This document shows, one piece after another, positions 7,725 through 16,081 of a DNA stretch of 64,000 bases. Position numbers and translations under genes: made by a program. The stretch spans positions 244,621 through 308,620 of the forward strand of contig FOEZ01000005.1 in assembly GCA_900110595.1 (NCBI GenBank), given 5' to 3'. Source of the DNA: Arthrobacter sp. OV608. GTDB lineage: Bacteria; Actinomycetota; Actinomycetes; Actinomycetales; Micrococcaceae. The notes below the pieces were generated by a model, which was given only the letters and a program-made list of their open reading frames with translations, did not search any database and was not told the origin of the DNA. How positions within the stretch are numbered: the stretch's first letter is position 1; every line of letters begins with the position of its first letter.

Positions 7725-8081
7725 CTAGCTCAGGCAGAGGCAGAATGGGTGGCCGGCCGGGTCAAGGAACACCCGGAAAGTGGTTCCCGGCTGGTGTTCG
7801 TGCTTGGTCGCGCCAAGTTTGAGGACCTCTGTTTCGGCTGTGTCGAGGTCGTCCACCACAACGTCGAGGTGCATCTGCTGCGGTACCTCCTGGCCCGGCC
7901 ATTGCGGCGGCCTGTAGGAGTCCACCTTCTGGAAACTCAGGGCATCGCCGTGATCGGCTTTGACGGACCACCAGTCCTCGCCCTCTTCGATCTTCCAGTC
8001 GAGCAGGGCGGCATAGAACTCTGCGAGTATTTTCGGGTCGGGGCAGTCGAGAACAACGACAGGAAAGCGTGCGATAGCCAT
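7725..8081 (-). CDS. VOC (glyoxalase/bleomycin-resistance fold) family protein
   Basis: A 118-residue vicinal-oxygen-chelate protein starting MAIARFPVVVLDCPDP. Two beta-alpha-beta-beta-beta modules are visible: FPVVVLDCPDPKILAEFY ... HGDALSFQKV, then QMHLDVVVDDLDTAE ... FRVFLDPAGHPFCLC. The His in MHLDV and the Glu-equivalent region near the C-terminus could bind a metal, but the protein is of the small uncharacterised PhnB-like kind. I chose ATG 8081 rather than the longer frame at 8090, because TAGAGT lies exactly seven bases upstream, a leaderless promoter position. It is divergent from the ABC ATPase gene. Substrate unknown. Confidence 0.88.
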   Translation of the reverse strand: MAIARFPVVVLDCPDPKILAEFYAALLDWKIEEGEDWWSVKADHGDALSFQKVDSYRPPQWPGQEVPQQMHLDVVVDDLDTAETEVLKLGATKHEHQPGTTFRVFLDPAGHPFCLCLS

Positions 8082-8201
8082 AGCCAACACTCTAGGTGCG
8101 GCTCCCGGGACCGCCCACAGTTTTGCGGGCTTGAATTTACGTTGTCGGGCTGGTCACACCAGTTATCAGTCGGTATGTTTTTTGTCCTAGTGTCTACTCC
8201 T

Positions 8202-8987
8202 ATGAGTGATGTTCTGGAACTGGACTCCGTCAGCGTTGTCCGAGGTAAAAAGACCCTGCTGGACAAAGTCGACTGGCAGGTCAACGACGGCGAACGCTGG
8301 GTGATCCTCGGCCCGAACGGCGCCGGCAAGACCACGCTCCTCCAGATTGCTGCCGCCCGCATGCACCCCAGCAGCGGCACGGCAGGCATCCTTGATGAAA
8401 TCCTGGGCCGGGTTGACGTCTTTGAACTCCGCCCCCGCATCGGGCTTTCCTCAGCCGCCCTCGCCACCCAAATCCCCGAGCACGAGAACGTCCTCAACGT
8501 GGTGGTCACGGCCGCGTACGGTGTGACGGGCCGCTGGCGCGAGGGATACGAGCGCGACGACGAGCGGCGGGCCTTCCGCCTCCTGAACGACTGGGGGATG
8601 GGCCCCCTGCTGAACCGGACCTTCGCAACCTTGTCCGAGGGGGAGCGAAAGCGAGTGCAGATTGCCCGCGCACTGATGACCGATCCTGAACTGTTGCTGC
8701 TGGATGAGCCGGCAGCCGGCCTGGACCTCGGCGGCCGCGAGGAACTCGTCCACAAACTGGGGGAACTGGCCAGGGATGAGGCCGCGCCCGCCATGGTCCT
8801 GGTGACCCACCACCTGGAGGAAGTCCCGCCGGGATTCACGCACGCCATGCTGCTGCGCGACGGCGGTGTGGTGGCCGCGGGGCCCATTACTGAGGTGCTG
8901 ACAGCCGAAAACCTCAGTGAGACTTTCGGTCTGGACCTCGACGTGACCGAGAACGCCGGCCGTTACACCGCCGTCGCCCGCCGCTAA
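8202..8987 (+). CDS. ABC transporter-type ATP-binding protein, stand-alone
   Basis: A 261-residue ABC ATPase. Walker A is GPNGAGKT (37-44), the signature is LSEGERKRVQIARAL, Walker B is LLLLDEPAAGLD and the switch His is in VLVTHHLEE. There are no membrane segments and no permease or binding protein next to it. The first downstream gene is a TSUP-family exporter 18 bases away, probably in the same transcript but of a family that does not use an ABC subunit. The partner must be encoded elsewhere, or it acts like ModF-type soluble ABC proteins. The start is ATG 8202 (MSDVLELDSV). TAGTGT lies eight bases upstream. The frame remains open upstream, but that part has no motif and overlaps the divergent VOC gene. 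Confidence 0.9.
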   Translation: MSDVLELDSVSVVRGKKTLLDKVDWQVNDGERWVILGPNGAGKTTLLQIAAARMHPSSGTAGILDEILGRVDVFELRPRIGLSSAALATQIPEHENVLNVVVTAAYGVTGRWREGYERDDERRAFRLLNDWGMGPLLNRTFATLSEGERKRVQIARALMTDPELLLLDEPAAGLDLGGREELVHKLGELARDEAAPAMVLVTHHLEEVPPGFTHAMLLRDGGVVAAGPITEVLTAENLSETFGLDLDVTENAGRYTAVARR

Positions 8988-9005
8988 AAGCGGCACCGCA
9001 GCACC

Positions 9006-9791
9006 TTGGATCTCCTCAGCAGTATTTTTGTGTCCATCGCCGGCCTCTGGGCCGGCACCATCAACGCCGTAGTGGGCTCCGGCACCCTGGTGACGTTCCC
9101 CGTCCTCATCGCCCTGGGAGTCACCCCGGTGGTTGCTTCGATGAGCAATGCGATGGGCCTCGTTTTCGGGACGGCTGCCGGAGCGTTCGGTTACCGACGG
9201 GAATTGAAGGGCCGCGGCCGCCAGCTGCTGCGGCTGCTCCCGGCGTCCCTGCTCGGTGGCATCTCCGGCGCCTGGCTGCTCCTGCACCTGCCGGAAAAGG
9301 TCTTCCACTACGTGGCCCCGGTGCTGCTGGTACTGGCCCTGCTGATGGTGGTATTCCAGCCCCGCATGCAGGCCTGGGTGCGCAACCGCGAGGAGAACCC
9401 GGAACACGCGGTGCGGGACAAGCGGCACGCTGTCCTCCTGGTGGTACTGGTCTACCTTGCCGGCGTTTACGGCGGCTACTTCGTGGCTGCCCAGGGAATC
9501 CTCCTGGTGGGCATTCTGGGCGTCTTCCTCACCGGCACCATCCAGAACGCCAATGCCATGAAGAACATCCTGGTGCTCGGCGTGAACCTGGTGGCCGCCA
9601 TCTCCTACCTCCTGTTCGCGTTCGACCGGATCAACTGGCTCGTGGTGCTGCTGATTGCCGTCAGCTCCAGCATCGGCGGCCTCCTGGGCGCCAAGGTGGG
9701 CCGCAGGCTTTCCCCCACAGTGCTGCGCGGGGTGATCTTCGTCCTGGGGCTGGTGGCCCTCGGATTCATGATCGCCAATCTGCTGAAATAA
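9006..9791 (+). CDS. TSUP (TauE/SafE) family membrane transporter
   Basis: A 261-residue integral membrane protein of the sulfite exporter TauE/SafE family. It has about eight hydrophobic segments and the two family repeats: SIAGLWAGTINAVVGSGTLV near the N-terminus and LVYLAGVYGGYFVAAQGILL in the second half. Family members move sulfite, sulfoacetate or other small organic anions; the substrate here is unknown. The start is probably the TTG at 9006, 18 bases after the ABC ATPase stop. A GTG about 20 bases later is the alternative. It is followed seven bases later by the SpoU-type methyltransferase gene, so the three genes look co-transcribed. Confidence 0.85.
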   Translation: MDLLSSIFVSIAGLWAGTINAVVGSGTLVTFPVLIALGVTPVVASMSNAMGLVFGTAAGAFGYRRELKGRGRQLLRLLPASLLGGISGAWLLLHLPEKVFHYVAPVLLVLALLMVVFQPRMQAWVRNREENPEHAVRDKRHAVLLVVLVYLAGVYGGYFVAAQGILLVGILGVFLTGTIQNANAMKNILVLGVNLVAAISYLLFAFDRINWLVVLLIAVSSSIGGLLGAKVGRRLSPTVLRGVIFVLGLVALGFMIANLLK

Positions 9792-9798
9792 TCTCCCG

Positions 9799-10620
9799 GT
9801 GACAATCCACTATCTCGAGTCCGCCGCGGATCCCCGCGTGACCGACTACACCCAGCTCACGGACGTGCACCTGCGCAAGCTCCGGGAACCCGCCGAGGGC
9901 ATGTACATTGCAGAATCCTCCCGGGTGCTGCGCCGTGCGCTGGCCGCCGGGCACCAGCCGCGTTCGTTCTTCCTGGCGGAGAAGTGGCTGGACGATCTCC
10001 AGGACATCCTCGGGGCGTACCCGGACGTACCCGCGTTCATCGGCAGTGCGGCCCTGCTGGAGGAGATCACGGGCTTCCATCTCCACCGCGGTGCCATGGC
10101 GGCCATGCAGCGGCCTGCGCCGGTGCCCCTGCCCGAACTGCTCGCCGGCGCCCGCCGGGTGGCCGTTCTGGAGGACATCGTGGACCACACCAACGTGGGG
10201 GCCATCTTCCGGTCCGCCGCCGCCCTGGACATCGACGCAGTCCTGGTCTCACCCCGCTGCGGCGACCCGCTCTACCGCAGAAGTGTCCGCGTGAGCATGG
10301 GCACCGTCTTCCAGGTGCCGTGGGCACGGCTCAACAGCTGGCCGCAGGACCTGCGCCTGCTCAAGGATCACGGCTTCACCGTCGCCGCCCTGGAACTGAC
10401 TGACGATGCGCAGGACGTGGACAAGGTCGCCGCGCAGAATCCGGAGAGGCTGGCGCTGGTGCTCGGCACCGAAGGCGCAGGCATGAGCGCAGGGACGCTT
10501 GCCGCCGTCGACCTCACCGTCAAAATTCCCATGCGGAACGGTGTGGATTCGCTCAACGTGGCTGCCGCCTCAGCCGTGGCGTTCTGGGAGCTGCGCCCCC
10601 GCGACGGGCTCCGGGACTAA
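9799..10620 (+). CDS. TrmH/SpoU family RNA 2'-O-ribose methyltransferase
   Basis: A 273-residue SPOUT-class methyltransferase acting on rRNA or tRNA. The N-terminal part (ADPRVTDYTQLTDVHLRK ... YIAESSRVLRRAL) is the L30e-like RNA-binding domain. The catalytic knot has motif 1 DHTNVGAIFRSAAAL, motif 2 LVLGTEGAGMS and motif 3 IPMRNGVDSLNVAAA, complete for SAM binding. The start is GTG 9799, seven bases after the transporter stop. The exact target nucleotide cannot be read from the sequence. It is probably the last gene of the ABC/TSUP transcript. Confidence 0.92.
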   Translation: MTIHYLESAADPRVTDYTQLTDVHLRKLREPAEGMYIAESSRVLRRALAAGHQPRSFFLAEKWLDDLQDILGAYPDVPAFIGSAALLEEITGFHLHRGAMAAMQRPAPVPLPELLAGARRVAVLEDIVDHTNVGAIFRSAAALDIDAVLVSPRCGDPLYRRSVRVSMGTVFQVPWARLNSWPQDLRLLKDHGFTVAALELTDDAQDVDKVAAQNPERLALVLGTEGAGMSAGTLAAVDLTVKIPMRNGVDSLNVAAASAVAFWELRPRDGLRD

Positions 10621-10772
10621 GCACCGGCGCGAGGCCTGGCGCGGTTCGCTGGCACCGTGCTTATCCGCTATTATTGATAGCTGGCCGTCCCGAGTCTTTC
10701 GGCGCGGAACGCGGCCATCCCATTCATACCTGACAACTGGCAAAATCCAGTTGTGTGAACAAAGGTCCCATT

Positions 10773-11030
10773 ATGAAGTCTGATATCCACCCGAAGTACG
10801 AAGCTGTTGTTTTCAACGACCTGGCTTCCGGCGTCAAGTTCCTGACCAAGTCCACCGTGTCTTCATCGAAGACCATCGAGTGGGAAGACGGCAACACCTA
10901 CCCGGTCATCGACGTCGAAATCTCCTCCGAGTCCCACCCGTTCTACACGGGCAAGCAGCGCATCATGGACTCCGCAGGCCGCGTCGAGCGCTTCAACGCT
11001 CGCTTCAAGGGCTTCGGCGGCAAGAAGTAA
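10773..11030 (+). CDS. rpmE2: 50S ribosomal protein L31 type B
   Basis: An 85-residue L31 of the zinc-free B type ([10 protein letters not shown] ... [12 protein letters not shown]). The CxxC zinc ligands of type A are absent, and it carries the insert typical of YkgM/L31B proteins. Such paralogs usually replace zinc L31 under zinc limitation and are often Zur-repressed. Here only a weak AT-rich element, CTATTATTGATAG (10668-10680), lies upstream. It contains a -10-like TATTAT and is not a clear Zur box. The ATG at 10773 follows AAAGG; an upstream in-frame start would add six residues foreign to the family. A strong terminator follows. Confidence 0.95.
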   Translation: MKSDIHPKYEAVVFNDLASGVKFLTKSTVSSSKTIEWEDGNTYPVIDVEISSESHPFYTGKQRIMDSAGRVERFNARFKGFGGKK

Positions 11031-11056
11031 ATTCACTTCGCCCAAGCTTTCCAGGG

Positions 11057-11084
11057 AAGCCCGCACCGGCAACGGTGCGGGCTT
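11057..11084 (+). terminator. Rho-independent terminator after rpmE2
   Basis: A perfect 12-bp stem AAGCCCGCACCG / CGGTGCGGGCTT with a GCAA tetraloop followed by TTCG. It lies 27 bases after the rpmE2 stop. Confidence 0.85.
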
Positions 11085-11154
11085 TTCGCGTTAACGGCCG
11101 GCTTGGCTGCAGTGGCTTGGCGCCGGGCCGCCCTTCTGGAGCAGGATGGGAGCC

Positions 11155-12246
11155 ATGACCGCTACGCCAACCCCAGCAGCTGATTCCGCTTCCCACCGCC
11201 ACCGTGAGTACAAAGTCCCCGGCGGCAAGCTGGTGGTGGTGGACCTGGACGTCGCGGACGGCCTGCTGGCCAACGTTTCCGTCAGCGGTGATTTTTTCCT
11301 GGAGCCGGACGAGGCACTCCTGGACATCAACCGCGGCCTCACGGGACTGCCGGAAGGTACGACGGCGTCCGAGCTTGCCGCCGTCGTCAGGGCTTCGCTG
11401 CCACCCGACGCAGCCCTGTTCGGCTTCTCTGCCGACGCCGTCGCCATTGCAGTCCGCCGCGCACTGGCCAAGGCCACATCCTGGGCCGACCACCACTGGA
11501 ACCTCATCGCGCCCAGTGTCCTGCCCACCGAAATCAATGTCGCCCTGGACGAAGTGCTCACCGAAGAAGTGGGCGCCGGCCGCCGCAACCCCACCCTCCG
11601 CTTCTGGGACTGGCAGGAACCCTCAACGGTGATCGGCAGCTTCCAGTCCTACCGCAACGAGGTGGACCCGGACGGAGTGGCCAGGCACGGCATCAAAGTG
11701 GTCCGCCGGATCAGCGGCGGGGGAGCGATGTTTATGGAGGCGGGCAACTGCATCACGTACTCGCTGTACCTGCCGCAGACCCTGGTGGACGGCCTGAGCT
11801 TCGCCGACTCCTACCCGTTCCTGGACACCTGGGTGATGGCCGCGCTGGAGAAACTGGGCATCACCGCGTTCTACGTCCCGTTGAACGACATCGCCACGGA
11901 CCAGGGCAAGATCGGCGGGGCCGCCCAGAAACGCCTCGCCAACGGCGGCATGCTCCACCACGTGACCATGAGCTACGACATCGACGCCGACAAGATGGTG
12001 GAAGTGCTCCGCATCGGCAAGGAAAAGCTCTCGGACAAGGGCACCCGCAGCGCCAAGAAACGGGTGGACCCGCTCCGCCGCCAGACAGGTCTTGCCCGTG
12101 CCGACATCATCGCGGCCATGATGGAAGTCTTCGCCGAGCGCTACGGCGCCACGCCCTCGGAGCTGACCGAGGCTGAGCTGTCCACTGCCCGCGAGCGGGT
12201 GGCTACGAAGTTCGGTACCGACGAGTGGCTCCACCGGGTGCCATGA
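11155..12246 (+). CDS. Lipoate-protein ligase family protein, accessory domain N-terminal
   Basis: A 363-residue biotin/lipoate A/B ligase-family enzyme. It attaches lipoate, or transfers octanoyl/lipoyl groups, to E2 and GcvH domains. Residues 1-105 (VPGGKLVVVDLDVADGLL, ISGDFF-like VSGDFFLEPDEALLDI) resemble the LplB/LplA accessory domain. The catalytic domain follows with RRISGGGAMF (lipoyl-AMP site) and DQGKIGGAAQKRLANGGMLHH, containing the conserved lysine. In E. coli LplA the accessory domain is C-terminal, so this is the reversed order, or a fused LplB-LplA. ATG 11155 (MTATPTPAAD) is preceded by GGATGGGAG; ATG 11146 would add three residues. It converges with pepN two bases away. Confidence 0.88.
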   Translation: MTATPTPAADSASHRHREYKVPGGKLVVVDLDVADGLLANVSVSGDFFLEPDEALLDINRGLTGLPEGTTASELAAVVRASLPPDAALFGFSADAVAIAVRRALAKATSWADHHWNLIAPSVLPTEINVALDEVLTEEVGAGRRNPTLRFWDWQEPSTVIGSFQSYRNEVDPDGVARHGIKVVRRISGGGAMFMEAGNCITYSLYLPQTLVDGLSFADSYPFLDTWVMAALEKLGITAFYVPLNDIATDQGKIGGAAQKRLANGGMLHHVTMSYDIDADKMVEVLRIGKEKLSDKGTRSAKKRVDPLRRQTGLARADIIAAMMEVFAERYGATPSELTEAELSTARERVATKFGTDEWLHRVP

Positions 12247-12248
12247 GC

Positions 12249-14882
12249 TTACGGGGCAGGTGAACCGGCCGCCTGTGCGGTGAGGGCCCGCAGCAGGTGG
12301 CTGCGCAGCTCGATGATGATCCTGCGCAGAGCACGGGGCGCGTCAGCGTTGGATTCCAGCCACTCGTCCGTCCGCCGGATGACCGGATGCTCCACCGGCT
12401 CCGTGCCTTCCGCCAGGTCCTGGGCCAGCGGGAAGAGGCCACGGACAATCCGGCTCGCGATCTCGATGCTCCGCCCGTCCCACACGCTGCGCAGGGACTC
12501 AAAGTACGGCTCCACGTAGCGTTCCAGCAAGTTTTCCGGGGCTGTGGTGAAGCCGCTGATGGTGGCGGACAGCAGCTGGTTGGAGAGTTCGTTCCCGTGC
12601 ACGGCCGCATTCCATGCCGCAGCTTTAACCTCCGGATCGGGCCGGGCGGCGAGGGCCGTGGCGTGGCCGGCGCGTCCTGATGCCGTGATGTCGCGGGCCA
12701 GTTCGGCGTCCAGCTCAGCCGCAGTTGCCTGGCCGTTTGCAGCCAAGGCATGCCAGATGTGCCAGCGCAGTTCAGCATCCACTGACAGGCCTTCCACGGG
12801 CGCTGTCCCATCCAACAGGCCCCTGAGCCGGGGCACCATGGAGCGGTCATGCCTGCTGAAGGTGGCGAGCGTCCGCGCCCAGGCCAGCTGCTGGTCCGAG
12901 CCCGGCGTTGCCCGGTCCAGTTCATCCTCCACGGTGGCCAGGAAGGACGCCCGCACTGCATCGCGTTCCCGGACCGGGGTGTAGCGTTCGACGGCGGTGC
13001 CTGCGTTCTCGAGGATGTTCAGCAGCACCCCGATTCCCGTTTCCGCCGGGCCGAATGCGGCGACCGCGTCCACATACCCTGTAGCGGGGCTCTCGCCGTC
13101 GCGGGCCGAGTTCCACAATGCCGTCCAGCAGAGGGCCCGGGCCATGGGATCAGCAATCCGGTCCAGCGATGCACGCACGGTTGCTTCGGATGCAGGGTCC
13201 AGCCGAATCTTGGCGTAGGTGAGGTCGTCATCGTTGACAAGCAGGAGGGCGGGCCGCGGCTGGCCGGCCAGCTGGGGGAGTTCCGTCCGTGCACCGGCCA
13301 CGTCCGTTTCGAAACTCGTGGTGCGCACCAGTGCGCCGTCGCCGTCGAAATTGTAGGAGCCCACGCGCAGGCGGTGCGGCCGCAACTCTTCGCGTCCCGT
13401 CACCGGATCCGCGGCTTCCTGGACGATGGCCACCCGGCCCAGCACGCCGCCGTCGTCTGTTGCGGTGTCACTGGGCGCGAAGTCCAGGGACAGCGTGGAG
13501 ATGCCGGAGGTCTGCAGCCACTGCTGTGCCCAGCCCGCGAGGTCCCGCCCGGAAGCCGTGCCCAGTGCGGCCAGCAGATCGGCCAGCGAGGTGTTCCCGT
13601 AGGCGTGCTTGCGGAAGTATTCACGGGAGCCGGCGATGAAGGCTTCAAAGCCCACGTAGGCCACCAGCTGCTTCAGCACCGAGGCGCCCTTGGCGTAGGT
13701 GATGCCGTCGAAGTTCTGCTTGGCGGCCTCAAGGTCCGGGATGTCCGCCACGATGGGATGGGTGGTGGGCAGCTGGTCCTGGACGTAGGCCCAGGCCTTG
13801 CGCTTGTTGGCGAAGTTGACCCAGGCGGTGTCCCAGCCGGTTGCCCGGTCAACACCCAGCGTGCCCATGTAGTCGGCGAACGATTCCTTGAGCCACAGGT
13901 CGTCCCACCACTGCATGGTCACCAGGTCGCCGAACCACATGTGTGCCATCTCGTGCAACAGGGTGTTGGCGCGCGCCTGGTACTGGGCGTCCGTGGCGCG
14001 GGAGGTGAAGACGTAGCTTTCGGTGAAGGTCACCAGGCCGGGGTTCTCCATGGCGCCGAGGTTGTATTCGGGCACAAAGGCCTGATCGTACTTGCCCCAG
14101 GGGTACGGGTAGTCGAAGAGCCGGTTGAAGAAGTCCAGGCCTTTTTTGGTGAGCCGGAACAGCTCGCCGGTGTCGAATGAAACGGCCATGGAGGCGCGGC
14201 AGTACAGGGCGAGCGGGACGTCCAGGGAGGTCCCGTCGTCGAGCGTTGCCTGCCAGCGGTCCTCCGCCTTGAAGTACGGCCCGGCCAGCACTGTGGTGAT
14301 GTAGGTGGACACGGGCTCTGTGGCGGCGAAGTCCCAGCGGGCCGTGCCGGGATCGTCCGCGAGCAGCGTGCGGTTGACCTCCGCGCCATTGGAGGCGACG
14401 TGCCAGCCCGCGGGCGCCACGACATGGAAGGTGTAGGTGGCTTTGAGGTCGGGCTGTTCAAAGTTGGCGAAAACCCGGCGGGCGTCGGCCGGCTCGTACT
14501 GGGTGTAGAGGTAGCACTGCCCATCGGCGGGGTCCACGAACCGGTGCATTCCCTCGCCCGAGCGGCTGTAGAGGGCCGTTCCGGTCACGGTGACCTGGTT
14601 CTCGGCCTGCAGGTCGTCCAGCCTGATCCTGGCGCCGTCCACCACCTCATCCACGCCAAGGCCCTTGCCGTTCAGGACCACGCTGTGCACCTCGCTGCCA
14701 ATGAAGTCCAGGAACGTTGAAGCACCGGCCTCGGCGGTAAAGGTGATCACACTGCGGGTGGGATAGCCGGCCACGTCCGGGTCCGGCGCCTGCCGCACGT
14801 CCAGCGAAACGTCGTAGCTGGTGGTGCTGATCAGCGCTGACCGGGCGGCAGCTTCATCGCGCTGCAGATTCTCATGTGACAC
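12249..14882 (-). CDS. pepN: Aminopeptidase N (M1 family zinc metalloprotease)
   Basis: An 877-residue cytoplasmic M1 aminopeptidase that trims N-terminal residues from peptides. It shows the GAMEN substrate motif (LGAMENPGLVTF) and the zinc site HEMAH about 20 residues before the second ligand in LWLKESFADYMG. The long helical ERAP1-like C-terminal domain ends in LRSHLLRALTAQ. Length and order match actinobacterial PepN. It starts with GTG 14882 (MSHENLQRDE). TTAGAT lies six bases upstream on the minus strand, so a leaderless start is possible. In an organism with a proteasome it would degrade the released peptides further. Confidence 0.96.
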   Translation of the reverse strand: MSHENLQRDEAAARSALISTTSYDVSLDVRQAPDPDVAGYPTRSVITFTAEAGASTFLDFIGSEVHSVVLNGKGLGVDEVVDGARIRLDDLQAENQVTVTGTALYSRSGEGMHRFVDPADGQCYLYTQYEPADARRVFANFEQPDLKATYTFHVVAPAGWHVASNGAEVNRTLLADDPGTARWDFAATEPVSTYITTVLAGPYFKAEDRWQATLDDGTSLDVPLALYCRASMAVSFDTGELFRLTKKGLDFFNRLFDYPYPWGKYDQAFVPEYNLGAMENPGLVTFTESYVFTSRATDAQYQARANTLLHEMAHMWFGDLVTMQWWDDLWLKESFADYMGTLGVDRATGWDTAWVNFANKRKAWAYVQDQLPTTHPIVADIPDLEAAKQNFDGITYAKGASVLKQLVAYVGFEAFIAGSREYFRKHAYGNTSLADLLAALGTASGRDLAGWAQQWLQTSGISTLSLDFAPSDTATDDGGVLGRVAIVQEAADPVTGREELRPHRLRVGSYNFDGDGALVRTTSFETDVAGARTELPQLAGQPRPALLLVNDDDLTYAKIRLDPASEATVRASLDRIADPMARALCWTALWNSARDGESPATGYVDAVAAFGPAETGIGVLLNILENAGTAVERYTPVRERDAVRASFLATVEDELDRATPGSDQQLAWARTLATFSRHDRSMVPRLRGLLDGTAPVEGLSVDAELRWHIWHALAANGQATAAELDAELARDITASGRAGHATALAARPDPEVKAAAWNAAVHGNELSNQLLSATISGFTTAPENLLERYVEPYFESLRSVWDGRSIEIASRIVRGLFPLAQDLAEGTEPVEHPVIRRTDEWLESNADAPRALRRIIIELRSHLLRALTAQAAGSPAP

Positions 14883-14915
14883 CCAGCTATCTAATCACGG
14901 GGCTGGTGTCCAAAA

Positions 14916-15968
14916 TCACGCGGTGATCAGCAGGGCGGCGGCCAGCCCCAGGAGGGCGATCAGGAGCCAGGATGCGAGGGCTGCCAGGAGCGCGGGTCCG
15001 CCGGTGAGCAGGAGGGTGCGGATCCGCACCGCCGAGCCCAGGCCGAACAGCGCGGCACCCAACAGGATGTCCTGCAGCGCAGCCCCTGCCTCCAGCCACC
15101 CGGCGCCCAGCCACTCTGTGGAACGCAGGCCCACCAGGGCGATGAAGCCCAGGACGAACAGTGGGACCACGGGCGGCAGCTTCGCCTGGGCATCGTTGCC
15201 CGGGCCGGAACGCATGGCCTGACGGTGGTGCGCTCCGGCTATGGCGGTCACGGGCGCCAGCAGCAGCACCCGGGTGAGTTTAACCACGACGGCGATGCCC
15301 AGTGCCGCCGTTCCCGCAGTTTGCGCCGTGGCCACCACCTGGCCAACGTCGTGAACGGACGCGCCCGTCCAGGCTCCAAACGCGGGCGCGGAAAGCTGCA
15401 GGGGATGGACCAGCAAGGGCAGGACGCCGATGGCAAGCGTCCCGCACAGCGTCACCAGCGCCACCGGCAGGACGGTGTCCACGTGCCGGATGCGGCGGAC
15501 TGCAGCCATGGCTCCGATGGCTGAAGCACCGCAGATTGAAAACCCGGTCGCCACCAGGAGCGCGGTCACGGGCGGAAGGCGGAACAGCCGGGAGATCAGG
15601 TAGGTGCCGCCAAAACTGGCGGCTACAACCCCGGCAATCAGGACCAGGGCAAGCCAACCCAGCCCCAGCACGTCCATGACGCTCACTTTCAGCCCCAACA
15701 GGACGATTCCGCCGCGCATCAGGTGTTTTCCGGCGAAGTCCAGCCCGGGGCGGGCCCTTCCGGCGGTCCAGACTCCGGCCGCGGGCAGGTTGGCTGCGAG
15801 GACGCCCAAAACCACGGCCAGCGTCATGGCCGGAAGCGCGGGAACCAGGCGGTGCACGAGGAAGGCAACAGCCAGCGCGAGGGCAGCCGTGGCCAGGCCC
15901 GGGATCAGCCGGTCAGCACGTTCGGGGAGGCCCGGACCCGGGGCTGGGAGGCTTCTGCTGACTGGCAC
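14916..15968 (-). CDS. YeiH family putative sulfate exporter (UPF0324)
   Basis: A 350-residue membrane protein with roughly ten hydrophobic helices. It carries the family landmarks GGIVLLGLKVSVMDVLGL, TGFSICGASAIGAM and AWTGASVHDVGQVVATAQ. YeiH/UPF0324 proteins are annotated as sulfate exporters by weak evidence; the true substrate is unknown. The start is taken as GTG 15968 (MPVSRSLPAPG). No strong ribosome binding site is visible and a later start is possible. It may be transcribed with pepN, 33 bases downstream on the same strand, though pepN also appears to have its own promoter. Confidence 0.88.
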   Translation of the reverse strand: MPVSRSLPAPGPGLPERADRLIPGLATAALALAVAFLVHRLVPALPAMTLAVVLGVLAANLPAAGVWTAGRARPGLDFAGKHLMRGGIVLLGLKVSVMDVLGLGWLALVLIAGVVAASFGGTYLISRLFRLPPVTALLVATGFSICGASAIGAMAAVRRIRHVDTVLPVALVTLCGTLAIGVLPLLVHPLQLSAPAFGAWTGASVHDVGQVVATAQTAGTAALGIAVVVKLTRVLLLAPVTAIAGAHHRQAMRSGPGNDAQAKLPPVVPLFVLGFIALVGLRSTEWLGAGWLEAGAALQDILLGAALFGLGSAVRIRTLLLTGGPALLAALASWLLIALLGLAAALLITA

Positions 15969-16081
15969 TCACCTACTGTGCCGGAAAAGTTCCGGAATCC
16001 ACGAACCAGGCGGCTTGCGCCAACACGCCAGAATGGATGGCAGTAATGAATTCGAAACAAAAAGATGGTTGGCTTGTGGAC

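Noticed and set aside
7680-8201. N-terminal extension of the ABC ATPase frame
   Set aside because: Overlaps the divergent VOC gene, has no motif, and the conserved ABC start is at 8202.
10660-10690. Zur box upstream of the zinc-free L31 gene
   Set aside because: CTATTATTGATAG is only a weak inverted repeat and does not match the palindromic Zur consensus well enough to call.
12849-14180. 443-codon open frame antisense to pepN
   Set aside because: Same mirror effect of high third-position GC; no domain and no ribosome binding site.
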